A DNA stretch of 64,000 bases from Tenodera sinensis (lineage: Eukaryota; Arthropoda; Insecta; Mantodea; Mantidae), in assembly GCA_030765045.1 (NCBI GenBank), contig CM060965.1, positions 24,788,935 to 24,852,934 of the forward strand, in the 5' to 3' direction. Shown in pieces: positions 1 through 11,720 of the stretch; position 1 is the stretch's first letter; every line of letters starts with the position of its first letter. The position numbers were made by a program, and so were the translations under genes. The notes below the pieces were generated by a model. It was not told the origin of the DNA and made no database searches. It saw only the letters and a list, made by a program, of their open reading frames with translations.

Positions 1-1155
1 CTGTCCACATGGGAACAAATCTTTATTTTAAAAAATAGAAACTGAGTATTTAATTTCGACATTCCTCAGAGAGACATTTTCAGTAAGTTCATTGTACCGC
101 CACCAGAAGAAGCATCACCATCTGCACCATGAAACACTATGGAAACCCATTTATTGTCCGGTTGATAATGGAGGAAAGTTAACCTTCGAAACGCGTCCCG
201 GAAAAATATGTTGTAAGTGTTGTTCAGTGTTATTAATTAACTCACCTTTTAAATTAAATGTCTGAACTTGCCTGCCTCTCACAGGTGGAAACCAAGAGTA
301 CCAACAATGAAACTACTACAGCATATTTATTTCACATTAAACTAACAGATTATCATAAGATTGAGTTTTAGCGCGAGAAATTATGACCATAAAAAATTAT
401 GATCATTGTTTATTGAACAGCCCTTATATCATCTTTAAAGTCATATGCTTGCTTTTGTGTCTCCACAGTATATGATTTGGTATGGAGAGAGAAGTATTAT
501 AATAATAAAGCAGTTTAACTTGATTTTAAATCTACTTTTGACTTTGTTTTTATTTACTGCTGAATTTAATGTTGAAACAACAACAATAAGTGTACTGCAT
601 ACTTTGAGGTTTAATCATCTAAAATTTACTGTATCAAGTATCATGAACATTTGATAGATATATTCATGAATGGCACAAGCCAAAGCTTAATTTTCTTACA
701 TGAAATTTTTGTACAAATGCACAAAATGCAAAAGGAAGGATCAATAATTGAAATATTGCTTTGTTTCTTGGAAAGAACCTATGAAATATTAGTAATCTTT
801 TTCCATGCCACAGAGTGAACATTTTACAAACAGTTGAATTCTTATCAACGAATATAACAAATAACTTGTGTAAGCTTCGGCAGGCGGTGTCCATAATCTT
901 GTTGAAGAGTCAGCACAGTTCCTGCGGTGCTGCCAAAGAAAGCATTAGCCCCGAAGAAGTTCTACATAGTAGGGTGAAGCAACAACACAACCAAGATGCG
1001 GCCTTCCCCGGAAAAACTTATTATTATAAATATAACAAATATTTGTGACTTGTATTGCTTCATTTTAATAGCTTCAGTTTTTCATTGAAATTAAATTCTT
1101 ACATATAGAGGTTACAAGGTCTAACAATGATAAGTTTTGGAATTCTTGAATACTA
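1..1155. other. intronic stretch, nothing recognised
   Basis: AT-rich sequence downstream (minus strand) of GGT exon 6. A C+G-richer segment at about 865-1010 reads on the minus strand as a short Cys/Leu-rich peptide with a stop; it may be a transposon relic but I cannot name it. No further GGT exon was found here. Confidence 0.5.
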
Positions 1156-1634
1156 CAGTAGAACCTTGCTAATCTGAATCAATTAGGGGTGTGGTCTGTT
1201 CGGATTCAGAACTATTCAGATTATCTGAAAAATGAAAAAAAATGATGTAGGTATATATGTATATATTCTGCAATAGGATTAGCAGATACAAGGTAATGTA
1301 GCATAGCGATGTGAGGAAGTGAAAACGTTACAATTAGCATGCACAACATGAGTAATGACAATGTATTCAACACAGTTTAGTTGAATACAGTATATTCAAA
1401 TTAATGACGATTCGTTCTTCAATTCTGCCTATAGCAAAGTTGAGTAAAACATTTTATGCAATAAACATATCGTGCCGATGTGTGTAGTTTCAATAATGAG
1501 TTTGTCAGTTCTATAATAAAATGTTTTCTCTTCACTACAAATAAGCTTTTTATTATTTTGTTAAATTAGAGATTTTGTGTTTGAATTATCCGGAATTTCA
1601 GATCTGCAGGGTTTGGTTTAGCAGGGTTCTACTG
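1156..1634. mobile_element. pogo/Tigger-like MITE
   Basis: The left end reads CAGTAGAACCTTGCTAATC and the right end reads TTAGCAGGGTTCTACTG, so the termini are imperfect inverted repeats. Each is bordered by TA (1154-1155 and 1635-1636), the target duplication of Tc1/mariner-pogo elements. The CAGTAGAACC... start with an ATCTGAA/TTATCCG inner motif is typical of Tigger/pogo. At 479 bp with no transposase it is a non-autonomous internal-deletion derivative. Confidence 0.8.
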
Positions 1635-1721
1635 TAACTCTTCAGATAGAATTATTATTTTAAATGAGACCTTCAATCATTATTTAACAACTAGGTACTG
1701 TAACAAGCAATTTAGCCAAAC

Positions 1722-1965
1722 CTCTTGAACAAGATCAGTAATTTCATCATCTCCGGGATCTCCCAACAATGTCCTTTTTCCATATGCATATTTGTAAGCC
1801 TCTGTTATCCTATGTATCTTCAGAACTTCACTCATATTGGATGTGAGAAAGCTGTCCATAACATTGAAAATAAATGCCAATATAGGTCCTGAGCCAGGGA
1901 GAGGTGATGTGTACATTGTGATGTTATCTCTTAGGTTCACTTCAAGCGGAACACCCCATACAACT
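1722..1965 (-). CDS. gamma-glutamyltransferase exon 6 (last one in window)
   Basis: An acceptor (gtctgcag) precedes 1965 and a donor (CAAGAG then gtttgg) follows 1722. The exon encodes VVWGVPLEVNL, then MYTSPLPGSGPILAFIFNVMD, HRITEAYKYAYGKRTLLGDPG and ITDLVQE. The P-x-P-G-S-G-x-x-L-A and RTxLGDP blocks are diagnostic of the GGT large subunit. The exon ends in phase 0. The autoprocessing site with its nucleophilic Thr and the whole small subunit must lie left of base 1. GGDP-type spacing differs slightly from human (LGDPGDDEITDLV versus LGDPKFVDVTEVV). Confidence 0.92.
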
Positions 1966-2508
1966 CTGCAGACAGTAAGTGATTCATAAAATATATTTGG
2001 TAAGTTTTGCATATCTGTAAGTATGTACAAAATACCAGTGCATTATGTCTAATGCAGACAAATTTAAATGGAGTGCACCAGAGAAATCTATCTCACACAA
2101 AACGTTTACTAAATAGACAGTAACGTTTGTCCCGTGCAAAATTAGAAATCAATGTGACCTAAAGATAGTGTTGTGTTTGGCTGCAACTGTTCATAAGGGT
2201 GTTTTTCAATATTCCTGTTGAAAAGCTAATAGATTTCAATACATATAAATTAGTTGTCAACCCAGCTTCATATTTTTCAAAAAATTGCTAATGGTTCTGA
2301 CTTATCTACATTAAACTCAATAAACCTGCATGCGTGTCAGTGTGGGTACCACTATGGTAAAGTAGGCAGGGATAAAGTGGAGCTACGGCTTCTTAGGGCA
2401 CTTCTCTGGTACTTCTACCTAGAATATTTCAATTTTTTATGTATGTGATAATGGTGAAGAAGTAGGATTTACAAGCTTCCAATAAAAAATAAAGAGTGTC
2501 TACTATTT

Positions 2509-2600
2509 TGAGAGGTAGAACTGGAACTTAAAAATTCAATGCCAAAACTGGGATTTGAACCACAGACCTTCCGCTTACCGGGCGGAAGAAAATCCAACTT
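2509..2600 (-). repeat. truncated tRNA-derived SINE fragment
   Basis: The fragment shares the 3' part of the SINE found at 2836-3345: the AGGTAGAACTGGAACTTAAA segment, then the B-box complement (ttgaaccaca) and GCTTACCGGGCGG. It breaks off after GGGCGGAAG, before the A box. Confidence 0.7.
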
Positions 2601-2835
2601 CCTAAGTGTATGTTTAATTTTCTTAGTTTCAAATGAAATTTGCAATTCCTTTGAGAGTAAATCTTTAATGTCTGTTGTTCACTTTTCGCCATCAAAAACA
2701 ATGCATTAGGAGCTTTGCTATCCTCGGAAGTAGTTTAATTTGAAAAGGAGAGCAATGACATTTATTGAAACTCCTGTGCTTTTTGCTTCTGTCTCTATTG
2801 TAAGGACACATACCAAAAAGAAATTCTAAATGTTC

Positions 2836-3345
2836 TTATTATTTATTTATGCCAACAAACTTACTGTTGGTGTTTTTAAACACACAAGCCGTGTGTGGGC
2901 AAAGTTTGAGAGGTAGAACTGGAACTTAAAAATTCAATGCCACAACTGCGATTTGAACCACAGAACTTCCGCTTACTGGGCGGCTGCTCTAACCACTGAG
3001 CTATTGTGACAAACTGCCAGAATGGCATTAAATTCTCAAACCAGTTCGTATTTCTCCTGGTAATGGTAGGTCACCATTGGGGTAATTTGCCTCTGATGTG
3101 AGACTGCCTTTGTGGTTTACCAGGAGAAATACGAACTGGTTTGAGAATTTAATGCCATTCTGGCAGTTTGTCACAATAGCTCAGTGGTTAGAGCAGTCGC
3201 CCGGTAAGCGGAAGTTCTGTGGTTCAAATCCCAGTTGTGGCATTGAATTTTTAAGTTCCAGTTCTACCTCTCAAACTTTGCCCACACACGGCTTGTGTGT
3301 TTAAAAACACCAACAGTAAGTTTGTTGGCATAAATAAATAATAAT
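2836..3345. repeat. inverted pair of tRNA-derived SINEs (long palindrome)
   Basis: 2836-3059 is almost the exact reverse complement of 3116-3345, with about 55 bp between them. Each arm is one SINE copy. In the right arm, 3170-3241 folds as a tRNA-like cloverleaf with A box TAGCTCAGTGGTTAGAGCA and B box GGTTCAAATCC, followed by a shared tail ending in the GGCATAAATAAATAATA run. The tRNA-like part is a SINE head and not a functional tRNA gene. The arms differ by only a few bases. Confidence 0.85.
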
Positions 3346-3385
3346 TACCATCTGAAGGTTATTTAATCCTGGGATATAAAGTACT

Positions 3386-3603
3386 TACAATAGTGGGTCA
3401 CCATTGGGGTAATTTGTCTCTGATGTGAGACTGCCTTTGTGGTTTACCAGGAGAAATACGAATTGGTTTGAGAATTTAATGCCATTCTGGCAGTTTGTCA
3501 CAATAGCTCAGTGGTTAGAGCAGCCGCCCGGTAAGCGGAAGTTCTGTGGTTCAAATCCCAGTTGTGCCATTGAATTTTTAAGTTCCAGTTCTACCTCTCT
3601 AAA
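3386..3603 (+). repeat. third copy of the same tRNA-derived SINE
   Basis: A direct copy of the right arm of the preceding palindrome, including its 5' leader (GGGTCACCATTGGGGTAATTT) and the tRNA-like head at 3497-3568 with intact A and B boxes. It stops at CTACCTCTC, about 80 bp short of the tail seen in the neighbour. Confidence 0.8.
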
Positions 3604-3821
3604 TGTTCTTTTTATTACATAGCATGAAATGTTAATAATGTGTTGTTTACAGATACATAATTGAGGTTTTAAATAAAATGAGGCTAACTGGTCATCAATT
3701 CAGATTGCTGGTTAGTTCTCTTTTAATTATTTATTCGTTTATTTTATATGTGTAACATCCTTTAACCAGCAGATCATATATGATGACCAAAATCAGTGAA
3801 ATACTCAGATGAGTTCAGAGT

Positions 3822-4553
3822 TCAGGGTCAAAAACTTGCATTTAGAGATTTTACCATAAATACATGTTTTGAAGTCCTCTGAATCCAAAAAGCCATGTTT
3901 AGAAACATGTGCATGTGTGTGAGGGATATATATATATACAGAGAGAGAGAGAGAGAGACATCAGTATCTGCTAAAGACACAACACACAGATTTTCAAGGA
4001 AATTCCCCATCCCAAACTACCTGTTATATTGAAAATTGTTCATTTATATTTAAAATATTTGCATGACAAATCAATGTGCATCCTGAATTTTCTGAGGCTG
4101 ACTGATAATGTCCCATTCATTCTGAATGAGTTTTTCATAACTGGTAAATCATAAGAAATAGATAAAAGCTTACTACAGAAAATGAGTGGAATCTTTAACA
4201 CATACAATTTATTTCAAATAAATATTTTTGTGTTGTCAGCCACTTCCGAGACATGTGTTGTTAACAGTTTGAGTTTTTTCAATATTAGTGTTCCTTAACA
4301 CAACTGTCATTCAAAGAGAATAGAATTTGAAAACCAGCATACATCATCCTGCTTTTAAAGATTCGACTATTGCTTCAGTTTCTGTATCTCTATTGTACCT
4401 ACAACAAAATATATAATAGAACTACAAATTTCTGCAAATATTTACCTCAGTTAACATGAATTAGAAAGAAAGCAAAGGTTTTGTAGGTTTGTGGAAGTTA
4501 TAAATTATAATGGATAGAGAAAGTTATGTGAATGCAACACGTCAGATTTTTGG
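3822..4553 (+). repeat. old copy of the ~850-bp CTTTCTCTAC repeat family
   Basis: Diverged but collinear with the younger copies at 13181 and 14199: the CACCAGAAATA...TTTTGAAG start region, a (GA)n run, CACAGATTTTCAAGGAAAT, the AAATGTGCATCCTGAATTTTC block, TAACTGGTAAATCATAAG, and the end GAGAAAGTTATGTGAATGCA followed by the family's CATCAG-like terminus. It carries many substitutions, so it is much older than the others. Confidence 0.7.
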
Positions 4554-4847
4554 GAGAAAGATGTTCGTTTCTCATTAAAATTGTAATGCATGTATACATG
4601 AAATTATCTACATTCATATACTCTGCATATTGATATAGTAAAAAATAAATCATTAACATTATTACTGAGGTGCAATTATGAATTGGATTCAAGCATTTTC
4701 TGCGCAAACAATTCAGAATTTATCTGGACTCATTATTAATATGTCACTACTAAAAAGATAATCTGGGACTCCACATTGATATTGTATTGATTCGCAGCTT
4801 GTGATAGCATTACAAAGACATTTTTTGTATGTACCTATATAACTTAC

Positions 4848-5045
4848 TCATAGTTCCTCATGTCATCTTCTGTGATGATTCCACCCAATTCTTGCACATC
4901 TTGTACAAACTTTGTCATCAGTGTGCCATTGTACAAACTGTATGGTTCATCTCTAATTATTTCCAATGTCTTTTTCAACTGAGGTCGTTTAATTTTCTCT
5001 CCTACATTCCACAGGTCATCAGTCTCCTTGTTTATTAATATTTCA
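4848..5045 (-). CDS. gamma-glutamyltransferase exon 5
   Basis: This 198-nt exon lies between an acceptor at 5046-5048 (ttttaaag) and a donor just below 4848 (TATGA then gtaagt). Translation gives SEILINKETDD, KIKRPQLKKTLEIIRDE, YSLYNGTLMTKFVQDVQELG and GIITEDDMRNYE. It aligns with the human GGT1 region containing LTLPQLADTYE, FYNGSL and GGIVTAEDLNNY. N-G-T is a potential N-glycosylation site at the position where many homologues have NGS. The split codon GA|A joins exon 6 in phase. Confidence 0.9.
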
Positions 5046-5209
5046 CTTTAAAATAAATCAAAAGAAACAGTTATATACACAAGTAAATAATATATAAGAT
5101 TAGTAAACAAGTGCAGCCAAATTATACAGTGCCATTAATTTTGTTATGTGCCACTGGAGCATGTTACTATGGGTGTTCTAGTTGATTCGTGAACAAAAAC
5201 TGGAAAATA

Positions 5210-5700
5210 CAGTGGAACTGGGATAATTTGAACATTTATAGTTAAAAATTGTTGTTAATTCGAAGATGTTTCTTGCTCCTTGAATTTTGTAACAAAGCAA
5301 TGTAAAAACATCACATGTAATTCAAATTTCATTTCCCTTAATTCAAAGCTTTTGTTCAGAAATGCCAGTCAAAAATTATTGTAAATGTGAAAATTTAATA
5401 TGATAATTTTTTCCATGTGTTTCTGCAAAAGAGGTCATCATCTGGGGTTGTTTTGTCAAAATGCAGTTTGGAGGGTGGAACAGCTTTCCTAGCTGCTGGC
5501 CTAGAGCTTGTATACCTGCTTCTGCCTCGAGTGAAAATGGAAAGAGTTGAAAAAGAGTGAGACAACTGGAAAATCCTGATTGATATATATGCCTGTATTA
5601 CTAAAATGTCAATTTTAGATGTAACTTTTGTGATTCGAATTTTTGGGTATTTCAAATTCTTTTCTTGTCCCTTCAGCTTTGAATAATCCAAGTTCCACTA
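5210..5700. mobile_element. second pogo/Tigger-like MITE
   Basis: It starts CAGTGGAACTGGGATAATTTG and ends GAATAATCCAAGTTCCACTA, imperfect inverted termini next to TA dinucleotides. It is about 490 bp, has no transposase, and is related in end motif to the MITE at 1156-1634 but internally different. It lies 160 bp upstream (minus strand) of GGT exon 5. Confidence 0.7.
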
Positions 5701-6049
5701 TATATTCTGTTTTCACAAAATTATTTATTCCCACATAGAAACAAACTAGAATGCACACTTCATGAACAAAAGACAAACAGTTATAATGGCTTTGCCACTT
5801 AGTTCAGGTTAACTAACTTAAGGACAGCTGCTACAGCCCTTTAAAGTCGTACTTGATCTTGAATTGCAGTTTCTACAACAGATTTTGAATAGTGTTAATG
5901 ATAGTACATTTAAAACGTGTTTAATTTTTTCTTTTTATAATTACAGCATGCCCTCATTCTAAGAGAAAATATAAAAAGTGAAGTTACTGCAATTTCCCAA
6001 GCAGAATTAGTGCCACCTCACAGAATTAAGGGCATTGTATATATTTCTT

Positions 6050-6419
6050 AGCAGTCCGGTGGCCGAGTGCTTAGATCTTCACCTACCACCTAGGCGGCCC
6101 GGGTTCGATCCCAGGGACTCTCATGTGGTATTTGTGATGGACAAAGCAGAGTCTGGCAGGTTTTCTCCAGGTTCTCCAGTTTCCCCTGCCACTCTTTCCA
6201 CCAATTGCTCCTTCACTGCCTTTCCATTCACTGATTTTACCTGCATTTCATATCATCCTCTTCCTCACTATCATACCTGGTGCTGGGCTGACCATCCACT
6301 TCCAGGTCTTTACTCTGCCTGGTCCATAGGTCCCTCTGCTCCCCAACAGGTGCCTGACCCTAGGCATTGGCTTGTAAATTCTAGGGGGTGTAAGGGGAAG
6401 ATAATCAGGCAAAGAAAAA
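6050..6419 (+). repeat. tRNA-derived SINE (Ser/Leu-like head)
   Basis: The head has A box TGGCCGAGTGCTTAGA and B box GGGTTCGATCCCAGG, a class II tRNA-like arrangement, followed by a C/T-rich body and an A-rich tail (AGAAAAAAGAAGG). A 174-residue ORF across it is fortuitous. The same family recurs at 24715-25095. Confidence 0.8.
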
Positions 6420-7190
6420 AGAAGGAAAGTATATATCTCTCCAAAGAAAATAAATATGATGAAAGCATTCAATTTATATTTCATAACCTTTTTAAAATGT
6501 CTATTAGATGCTACGTAAAAATTGCTGAATTGATTTTATTTGACAAAGATACATGTTAAACAGAGTATTAAAGGAGTCTAGTTACATATTGTGTTGATGT
6601 AAAATACTGAGATACAGAAAAGTTCTTATAGATATCTGCACCACACTCAACAAGTTACAAATGTGTCTACTTTTCTTTAACAAAATCCTAAAATGCCTTT
6701 AAGTGTGCTTAATAACTGGTAGGGAGTCCCTATTTCATTATACAAAAATATGGTTAAAATTCCCAAGATTAAACATCAATTTTAAAGAATTCTCAACTGC
6801 AATACAGTCTTTTTTGGTACTATCTCTAATATCCTGATAAGGTAAAGAGAAAACTGGTTTTAGAATAAAAATGCTTTTAAAGTAAAATTTTATTGCAATG
6901 TTCATTTCTTTCCTTAAACAGTAATATAAATTGCCTTAAGTCGGGAAAATATGATCAGCAAAACAAATTAACAACAAATTAAAATCATTATTAACACAAA
7001 ATTATGAGGCATGTTTTTAAAGTAAGTGCTGTTTAAATATTTTGCCACTGCAGCATTGTAGTCAAGATTTTGAGCATGTACAATCTCTTCCTCTATTCAT
7101 TAGGATGCCAGACGCAGCTGTGAGCAACCGTCACTTTGTTTCTTCCTACTGTTTGAGCATTTCAAAAGGTTCAAAACAATCAAATGACCC
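6420..7190. other. intronic stretch, nothing recognised
   Basis: AT-rich, no open frames with family signatures. The last ~170 bp (7020-7190) could be the decayed 5' UTR of the adjacent mariner relic. Confidence 0.4.
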
Positions 7191-7196
7191 ACTGAC

Positions 7197-7550
7197 TGTG
7201 CAATCAGATCAGTGATTCGTTTTTTGAATACAAAAAATGTTAAGGTAGTAAACATTCATTCCCAATTGTGTGAGGTTAATGGGGAAACAATGAATGACAA
7301 TGTCTGACAACACACAGCCTAAACTCGAGATCTGACCACATCATTTGATTGGGAAAAATTTAACCATCCTCCCTACAGTCCGACTTGGCACCAGAGATTT
7401 TCATCTGTCTCTTCATCTGAAGAAATTCCTTGATGGAAAACATTTCAGCCATGGCGATATTAACAAAAAGTGCGAACTTGGCTTTTATCACAGGCAGCAT
7501 CATTCTTTGACAAAGGCTTACAGAAATTTTCCTGTTATGATAAGTGGCTA
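7197..7550 (+). pseudogene. mariner transposase relic with internal deletion
   Basis: The first part resembles the mariner N-terminus (IRSVIRFLNTKNVKVVNIH...QLCEVNGE, about 7203-7290). After a short gap the sequence jumps to the C-terminal third: FDWEKFNHPPYSP at about 7338-7380, then a frame change to DFHLSLHLKKFLDGKHF. The central DD34D catalytic region between them is missing. HPPYSPDLAPSDFHLF is the mariner hallmark around the third Asp. Stops and frameshifts make it non-functional. Confidence 0.75.
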
Positions 7551-7879
7551 AATAAGGTCAGTAACTTAGCATAGAAATAGTGAAAGGTGCAAGGTTATAA
7601 ATGACAATAAAGTACTTGGAAAATAATATTGTTATTTTTAAAAAAATTATTGGTACATACTCAAAAAATATGCTTTGTATTTTTATTCGTGGATGAGTAG
7701 CTAGCTGTGGTGTAAGCACAGGCTTTCTGTTTCTTTATTCATGTATGCTACACTTAATCACATTCAAAATTGCCTTTTATGTACATAAACACACTGTTAG
7801 CATCTTAATATTTGTAATCATTGATAAATGATTGTTCTTTCACACTAGCCATGTATAGGACAAGGTTGGAAAGGCAGTA

Positions 7880-7975
7880 TCAGCCTGAAAAATTCAATGC
7901 CTTAGCCAGAATATGAACCACAGAAATTCTGGTTTCTATCCAGTTGCTCTATCCAACTGCAATGACATGTTTCTC
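7880..7975 (-). repeat. degenerate tRNA-derived SINE fragment
   Basis: Resembles the minus-orientation SINE at 2836 (AAATTCAATGCC, ATGAACCACAGAA, GCTCTATCCAACTGCAATGACA) but is heavily mutated. Confidence 0.5.
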
Positions 7976-7999
7976 AGTCTTATTCTCCATTCCAAATTT

Positions 8000-9480
8000 G
8001 TAATTGTTTTTAGCATTTTGTAAAGTTTATTACAAATATTCATTGGCAGCTCCTATTTTATATGAATGAGCAATAGAATGAATAAATCTAAATACATTTC
8101 TAACCACAGACATTTCTAGTACACCTTAAGCAGGGTACACCAGGGTGCGAAATTAACAGTTGGTAGTGGGGTCGTAAAGCATTCTAGTAGTGTGTTTCAC
8201 TGTGTGTCTCGTTATATAAACTGTCCCCTGGAATATTTTAGTGGAGGGGGGGAATTCTGGGTATAAAATCATGGTGGGGGGGAAATCCTCCCTCCTCCCC
8301 CCGAATAATGCTCACTGGGGTACACTGAAGTGAAAAAGATGATTTTTCTAAAGTATTGAAGTTAGAGGCTTAATTTTGTGCACAGGCATTTTCAGCAACT
8401 AAAGAAATGTGTGTACCAAATTTCATTCCAATATCTAATCACATTCTTGATATATTAATTTATATACATTTTATTGGGTATAATTAAAATCTATCTGCTC
8501 CAATGGATATTGAACTACAAAGTTGATGTTTTTAAAAGTATATCTATTATTACTTTTGAAATAAATTAAAGCATGGAAATTTTCACATAATGAATAGTTT
8601 TCTTAAAGAAATTTTTTAACACTGCAAAGAGTAAAAAGTTAATAAAAAATAGGGCATTATTATATTATATTTTTTTAAAAAAACATTGTAATCAATGTCC
8701 AAATTCCATTTGGACATTTTACCACCCATATTCTGAACTGCACTGGAAATTGTTTTTAGATCTCTAGCTAGATTTCTATGGGAGAAGATAGATTTTGAAT
8801 TTGAGAAAATGACAAAAAATTGTTTCTGAGAGAAATGAGTTTAAAGTTTAGTCGCACACTTCCTCATTAACCTTTATGCAATCTCTTTCCCCATCTGATT
8901 TTGTTCATCGATTTGCATAAAGTTGATATGCTGCCCTTTCTTGCCAGCATTCTAAAACAATAGAGTAATTCAATATGTGACTGTAAGATATACCTAACAT
9001 ACAATGTTTACAAACACATGATCTGTTCATAGAAATAAAAGCAAAGTATCTGTTGCCACAACTTAGGCTTTATTTTCACCACAAATAAAATAAGTAATAC
9101 TAAACATGATGTATATATCAATAATTACACTCAAACAACCTCCTAAACACACTGAATTATCCAGTAAAATGGAATGGCGGGCAAAATGTCGGGTGTTCAC
9201 GCATTGATTTGACTATGGCCAATAAGTCTGAAATCATCATTCTACTGGATAGATGCTGGCTGTGAAAGCCTAAGCTAACACACTGAATTATTTCAAAAAT
9301 AAGATCAAATACACACAATCAGTTTGTAAACAACAGAAATACACCAAGCCAAATAGAAATATGTTAAATAACTGCAGAGACCAACAAATGACAACTGAAA
9401 ACCACTGCACTCTAGGGGACTTATCAGTGCTTCCTGGTGTAGTTTCTACTTTTGCTATCAGCTTCTGATCCATGTAGCTA
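8000..9480. other. intronic stretch, nothing recognised
   Basis: AT-rich. A G-rich then C-rich patch at 8240-8305 (two runs of seven Gs, then C runs) could form a local hairpin or quadruplex. No coding signal was seen. Confidence 0.4.
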
Positions 9481-9499
9481 ATATTTATATTTTGTACAC

Positions 9500-9960
9500 T
9501 CCAGGTTCCAGTCCAGCTTTGTTTAAAACCTTAATTCTGCCATTACTTCATTATATAGTACAACTAGTGCATAGGTTCTGGTCGGTTAACAGATTGTGAA
9601 AGTAAATGGCCCAAACTCCTTTCCTCATATTCTCCATATTGGAATTATTTTCTCTTATGACTTTTCCATAGTAAACCTGCACAGAATCTATTTCCTTTGC
9701 AGTCAGTCATCCTTTACTCCTAAACTGTTTCCATCCTCCAAAAGAACACCCTTTTTCTCCTTCAGCAGTCGGCAAAGTCTTCCACCAACTGCTTTCTGAA
9801 TGTGCCCAATACATTCTAGTTTTTCAACTGGATTATCATAAGGGTTTGCATCCAAGATATACTTGTAGGAAGAGTCACCATCCTCAAGATATTTTATGTA
9901 CCTTACACCACATTGACTTTGGAAAACATCTCAACAACAGCTGCCTTGAGACCAGCTGTG
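9500..9960 (-). pseudogene. MULE-like (Mutator-like) transposase relic
   Basis: On the minus strand 9915-9706 reads QCGVRYIKYLEDGDSSYKYI, then YDNPVEKLECIGHIQKAVGG, RLCRLLKEKKG and a stop. After a frameshift at about 9700 it continues EIDSVQVYYGKVIRENNSN and MENMRKGVWAIYFHNL. The GDGDS motif (catalytic Asp), the VEK-x-EC-x-(G/N)H-x-QK helix and the YYG-x-(A/V)IR segment are the signature of Mutator-like transposase-domain proteins common in arthropod genomes. Frameshifts and stops show it is dead. It lies in a GGT intron. Confidence 0.75.
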
Positions 9961-10222
9961 TTTTATTTGGACTAAAAAGGTTGGTGTGGCAGTATCAGTG
10001 CACTAATACATATTTCATTTTTTAATGCATTAAGAATTGGAATATCATGCTAAAATTTAAGCAGTCATCACGAATGTTCAAAAACTAACAAATTAAAAAA
10101 ATTGAAAAGTTTGACCTTACCAGTTAAACCCCCCCTTAAGCAAACAAAGAAGACTATATTATATAATCTTCATGTGCAATGTCTGCCATAATTTTATGAT
10201 ATTATTTTATATTTGAGCTCAC

Positions 10223-10421
10223 CTTAATGATTGGTATGCCCTAATGAACCTTTCACTTCTTTTTAATGCATTCCTTAAATATGATGTCACTGTGATTCCT
10301 TCTTCGCAAAGTGCAATTGTTGGCTCTACCAAATCTTTCCACTCTACATTTCCACTACGATATTTACGAAAGGCTTCATAATATCCTTTCAGTTCTCCAG
10401 GTACTGCAACTGCCAAGCCTC
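10223..10421 (-). CDS. gamma-glutamyltransferase exon 4
   Basis: The exon is bounded by cttttag at its 5' end and AAG then gtgagc at its 3' end. It completes the EG codon from exon 3 and reads GGLAVAVPGELKGYYEAFRK, then the W-K-D-L-V-E-P-T-I-A-L-C-E-E-G helix, ending RFIRAYQSL. GGL-x-V-A-V-P-G-E is among the most conserved blocks of the family and lines the active-site cleft of the large subunit. No frameshift or stop is present. Confidence 0.92.
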
Positions 10422-10429
10422 CTAAAAAG

Positions 10430-11720
10430 AAAGAAAAAATATGTGTTGAAAATTTGAATTCACTTTCAAAAAGTATCTCAATTTAACATATCCTTTTTGA
10501 AAAGAAATTTAAAGGGATACTTGCAACTCTCCAAATTTTGAAAATGTATGTTGGATCAAAGGGAATTAAAAGAACTTCAAAATGAACAGATTTACTGGTC
10601 CATGTGGTGAAGGATTACTGAACCATTATAAATTTTGTACAGTTTGTTCACCAGCTCATAGTCCCTGACAGAAATGCAGCCAGCCAGTACGTCATTAAAC
10701 AATTCCAGATACACAGTGCTATCTGAAGCAGGAGTCATGCTTCTGGTCACATTTACAGAAGTAGTGCCAACCTTACCAACCTAGATTAAAGCAAAGAAGT
10801 TGCTCAAAGTATTGGAACTTAAATGTTATTTTCAGTTCTTGGAGTATGTTTAGTTTATAAAAGGTAAGCAATGTTTTCAACTATTCCATCCTTCTCCCAC
10901 TGATCATTTTCTACCTTTTCTACATGTTTTAAAAACCCTGCCAGTCTGTTTCAATCCCAAGTGATATACCGTCAAGCATTATACATATTGTGCAATTCCT
11001 ATAAGGATAAGTCACCTGTTACATAATATTTTTAACTATTTATTTTACCTTGGCCCAAGCTAGTTCTATGGGATTGAGATCACACATGTATGAGAGCAAA
11101 CAAATGACAGTATGGCCCAATGAAACCAAATTCTGTCAGCTTTAAGAACCTCTTTAGGTTTGTTTGTTACAATCATTCTATAAATATGTATGTGTTTTAC
11201 ACATAGAACTATGTATCGCTCTGAAACCCTTAATCCTGCAACCACAATATCATAGCAGATTTCACAGCTCTCCAAGGTGGGGGTTTATCTACTTGTACAC
11301 TGCTTTATTCATTACTTCCGACATAAAACTAGTGACCCCTATGATTTTACAACTGAAAATAAGAGAAATTAGTAGCAAGTAAACATAATGCAAATCATAT
11401 TGGATGTAAGTTGGCAATGTAACCAGCAGAACAGGGTTGTGTGGAAGTTTAAAAAACTTGGATTATACTATATGGAATGTGTCTCCTCTTCCTTTTCATT
11501 CCCGTAAGACCATGAGCTGTTGAACAGACAGTATATCAAAAAGTGGGAAATATTAGCATATTCAATTGTTTTCAAACTACTATAAAAAGTAAAATTTTAA
11601 AACCTGCTAAAATTATATCTTTAACACAGGACATTAAACAAATGAATGTGAAACATTAACATATAGATCTGTTCTAAAGTAACAACTGCACTGAGCAGTG
11701 AAAATTTAAAAATGCCGTAC
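10430..11720. other. GGT intron 3, no feature recognised
   Basis: The sequence between exons 4 and 3 (minus strand) shows no repeat family I can place. A short minus-strand stretch around 10620-10680 is open but matches nothing. Confidence 0.4.

Noticed and set aside
3170..3241. Functional tRNA genes (here, 3497-3568 and other tRNA-like heads)
   Set aside because: Each is followed by a conserved non-tRNA body shared between copies, some with target duplications. They are SINE heads.
10620..10690. Additional GGT exon in intron 3
   Set aside because: A minus-strand open stretch with ELVNKLYKIYNGS looks superficially GGT-like but is out of order, lacks proper splice sites, and the true FYNGS-type exon is at 4848-5045.
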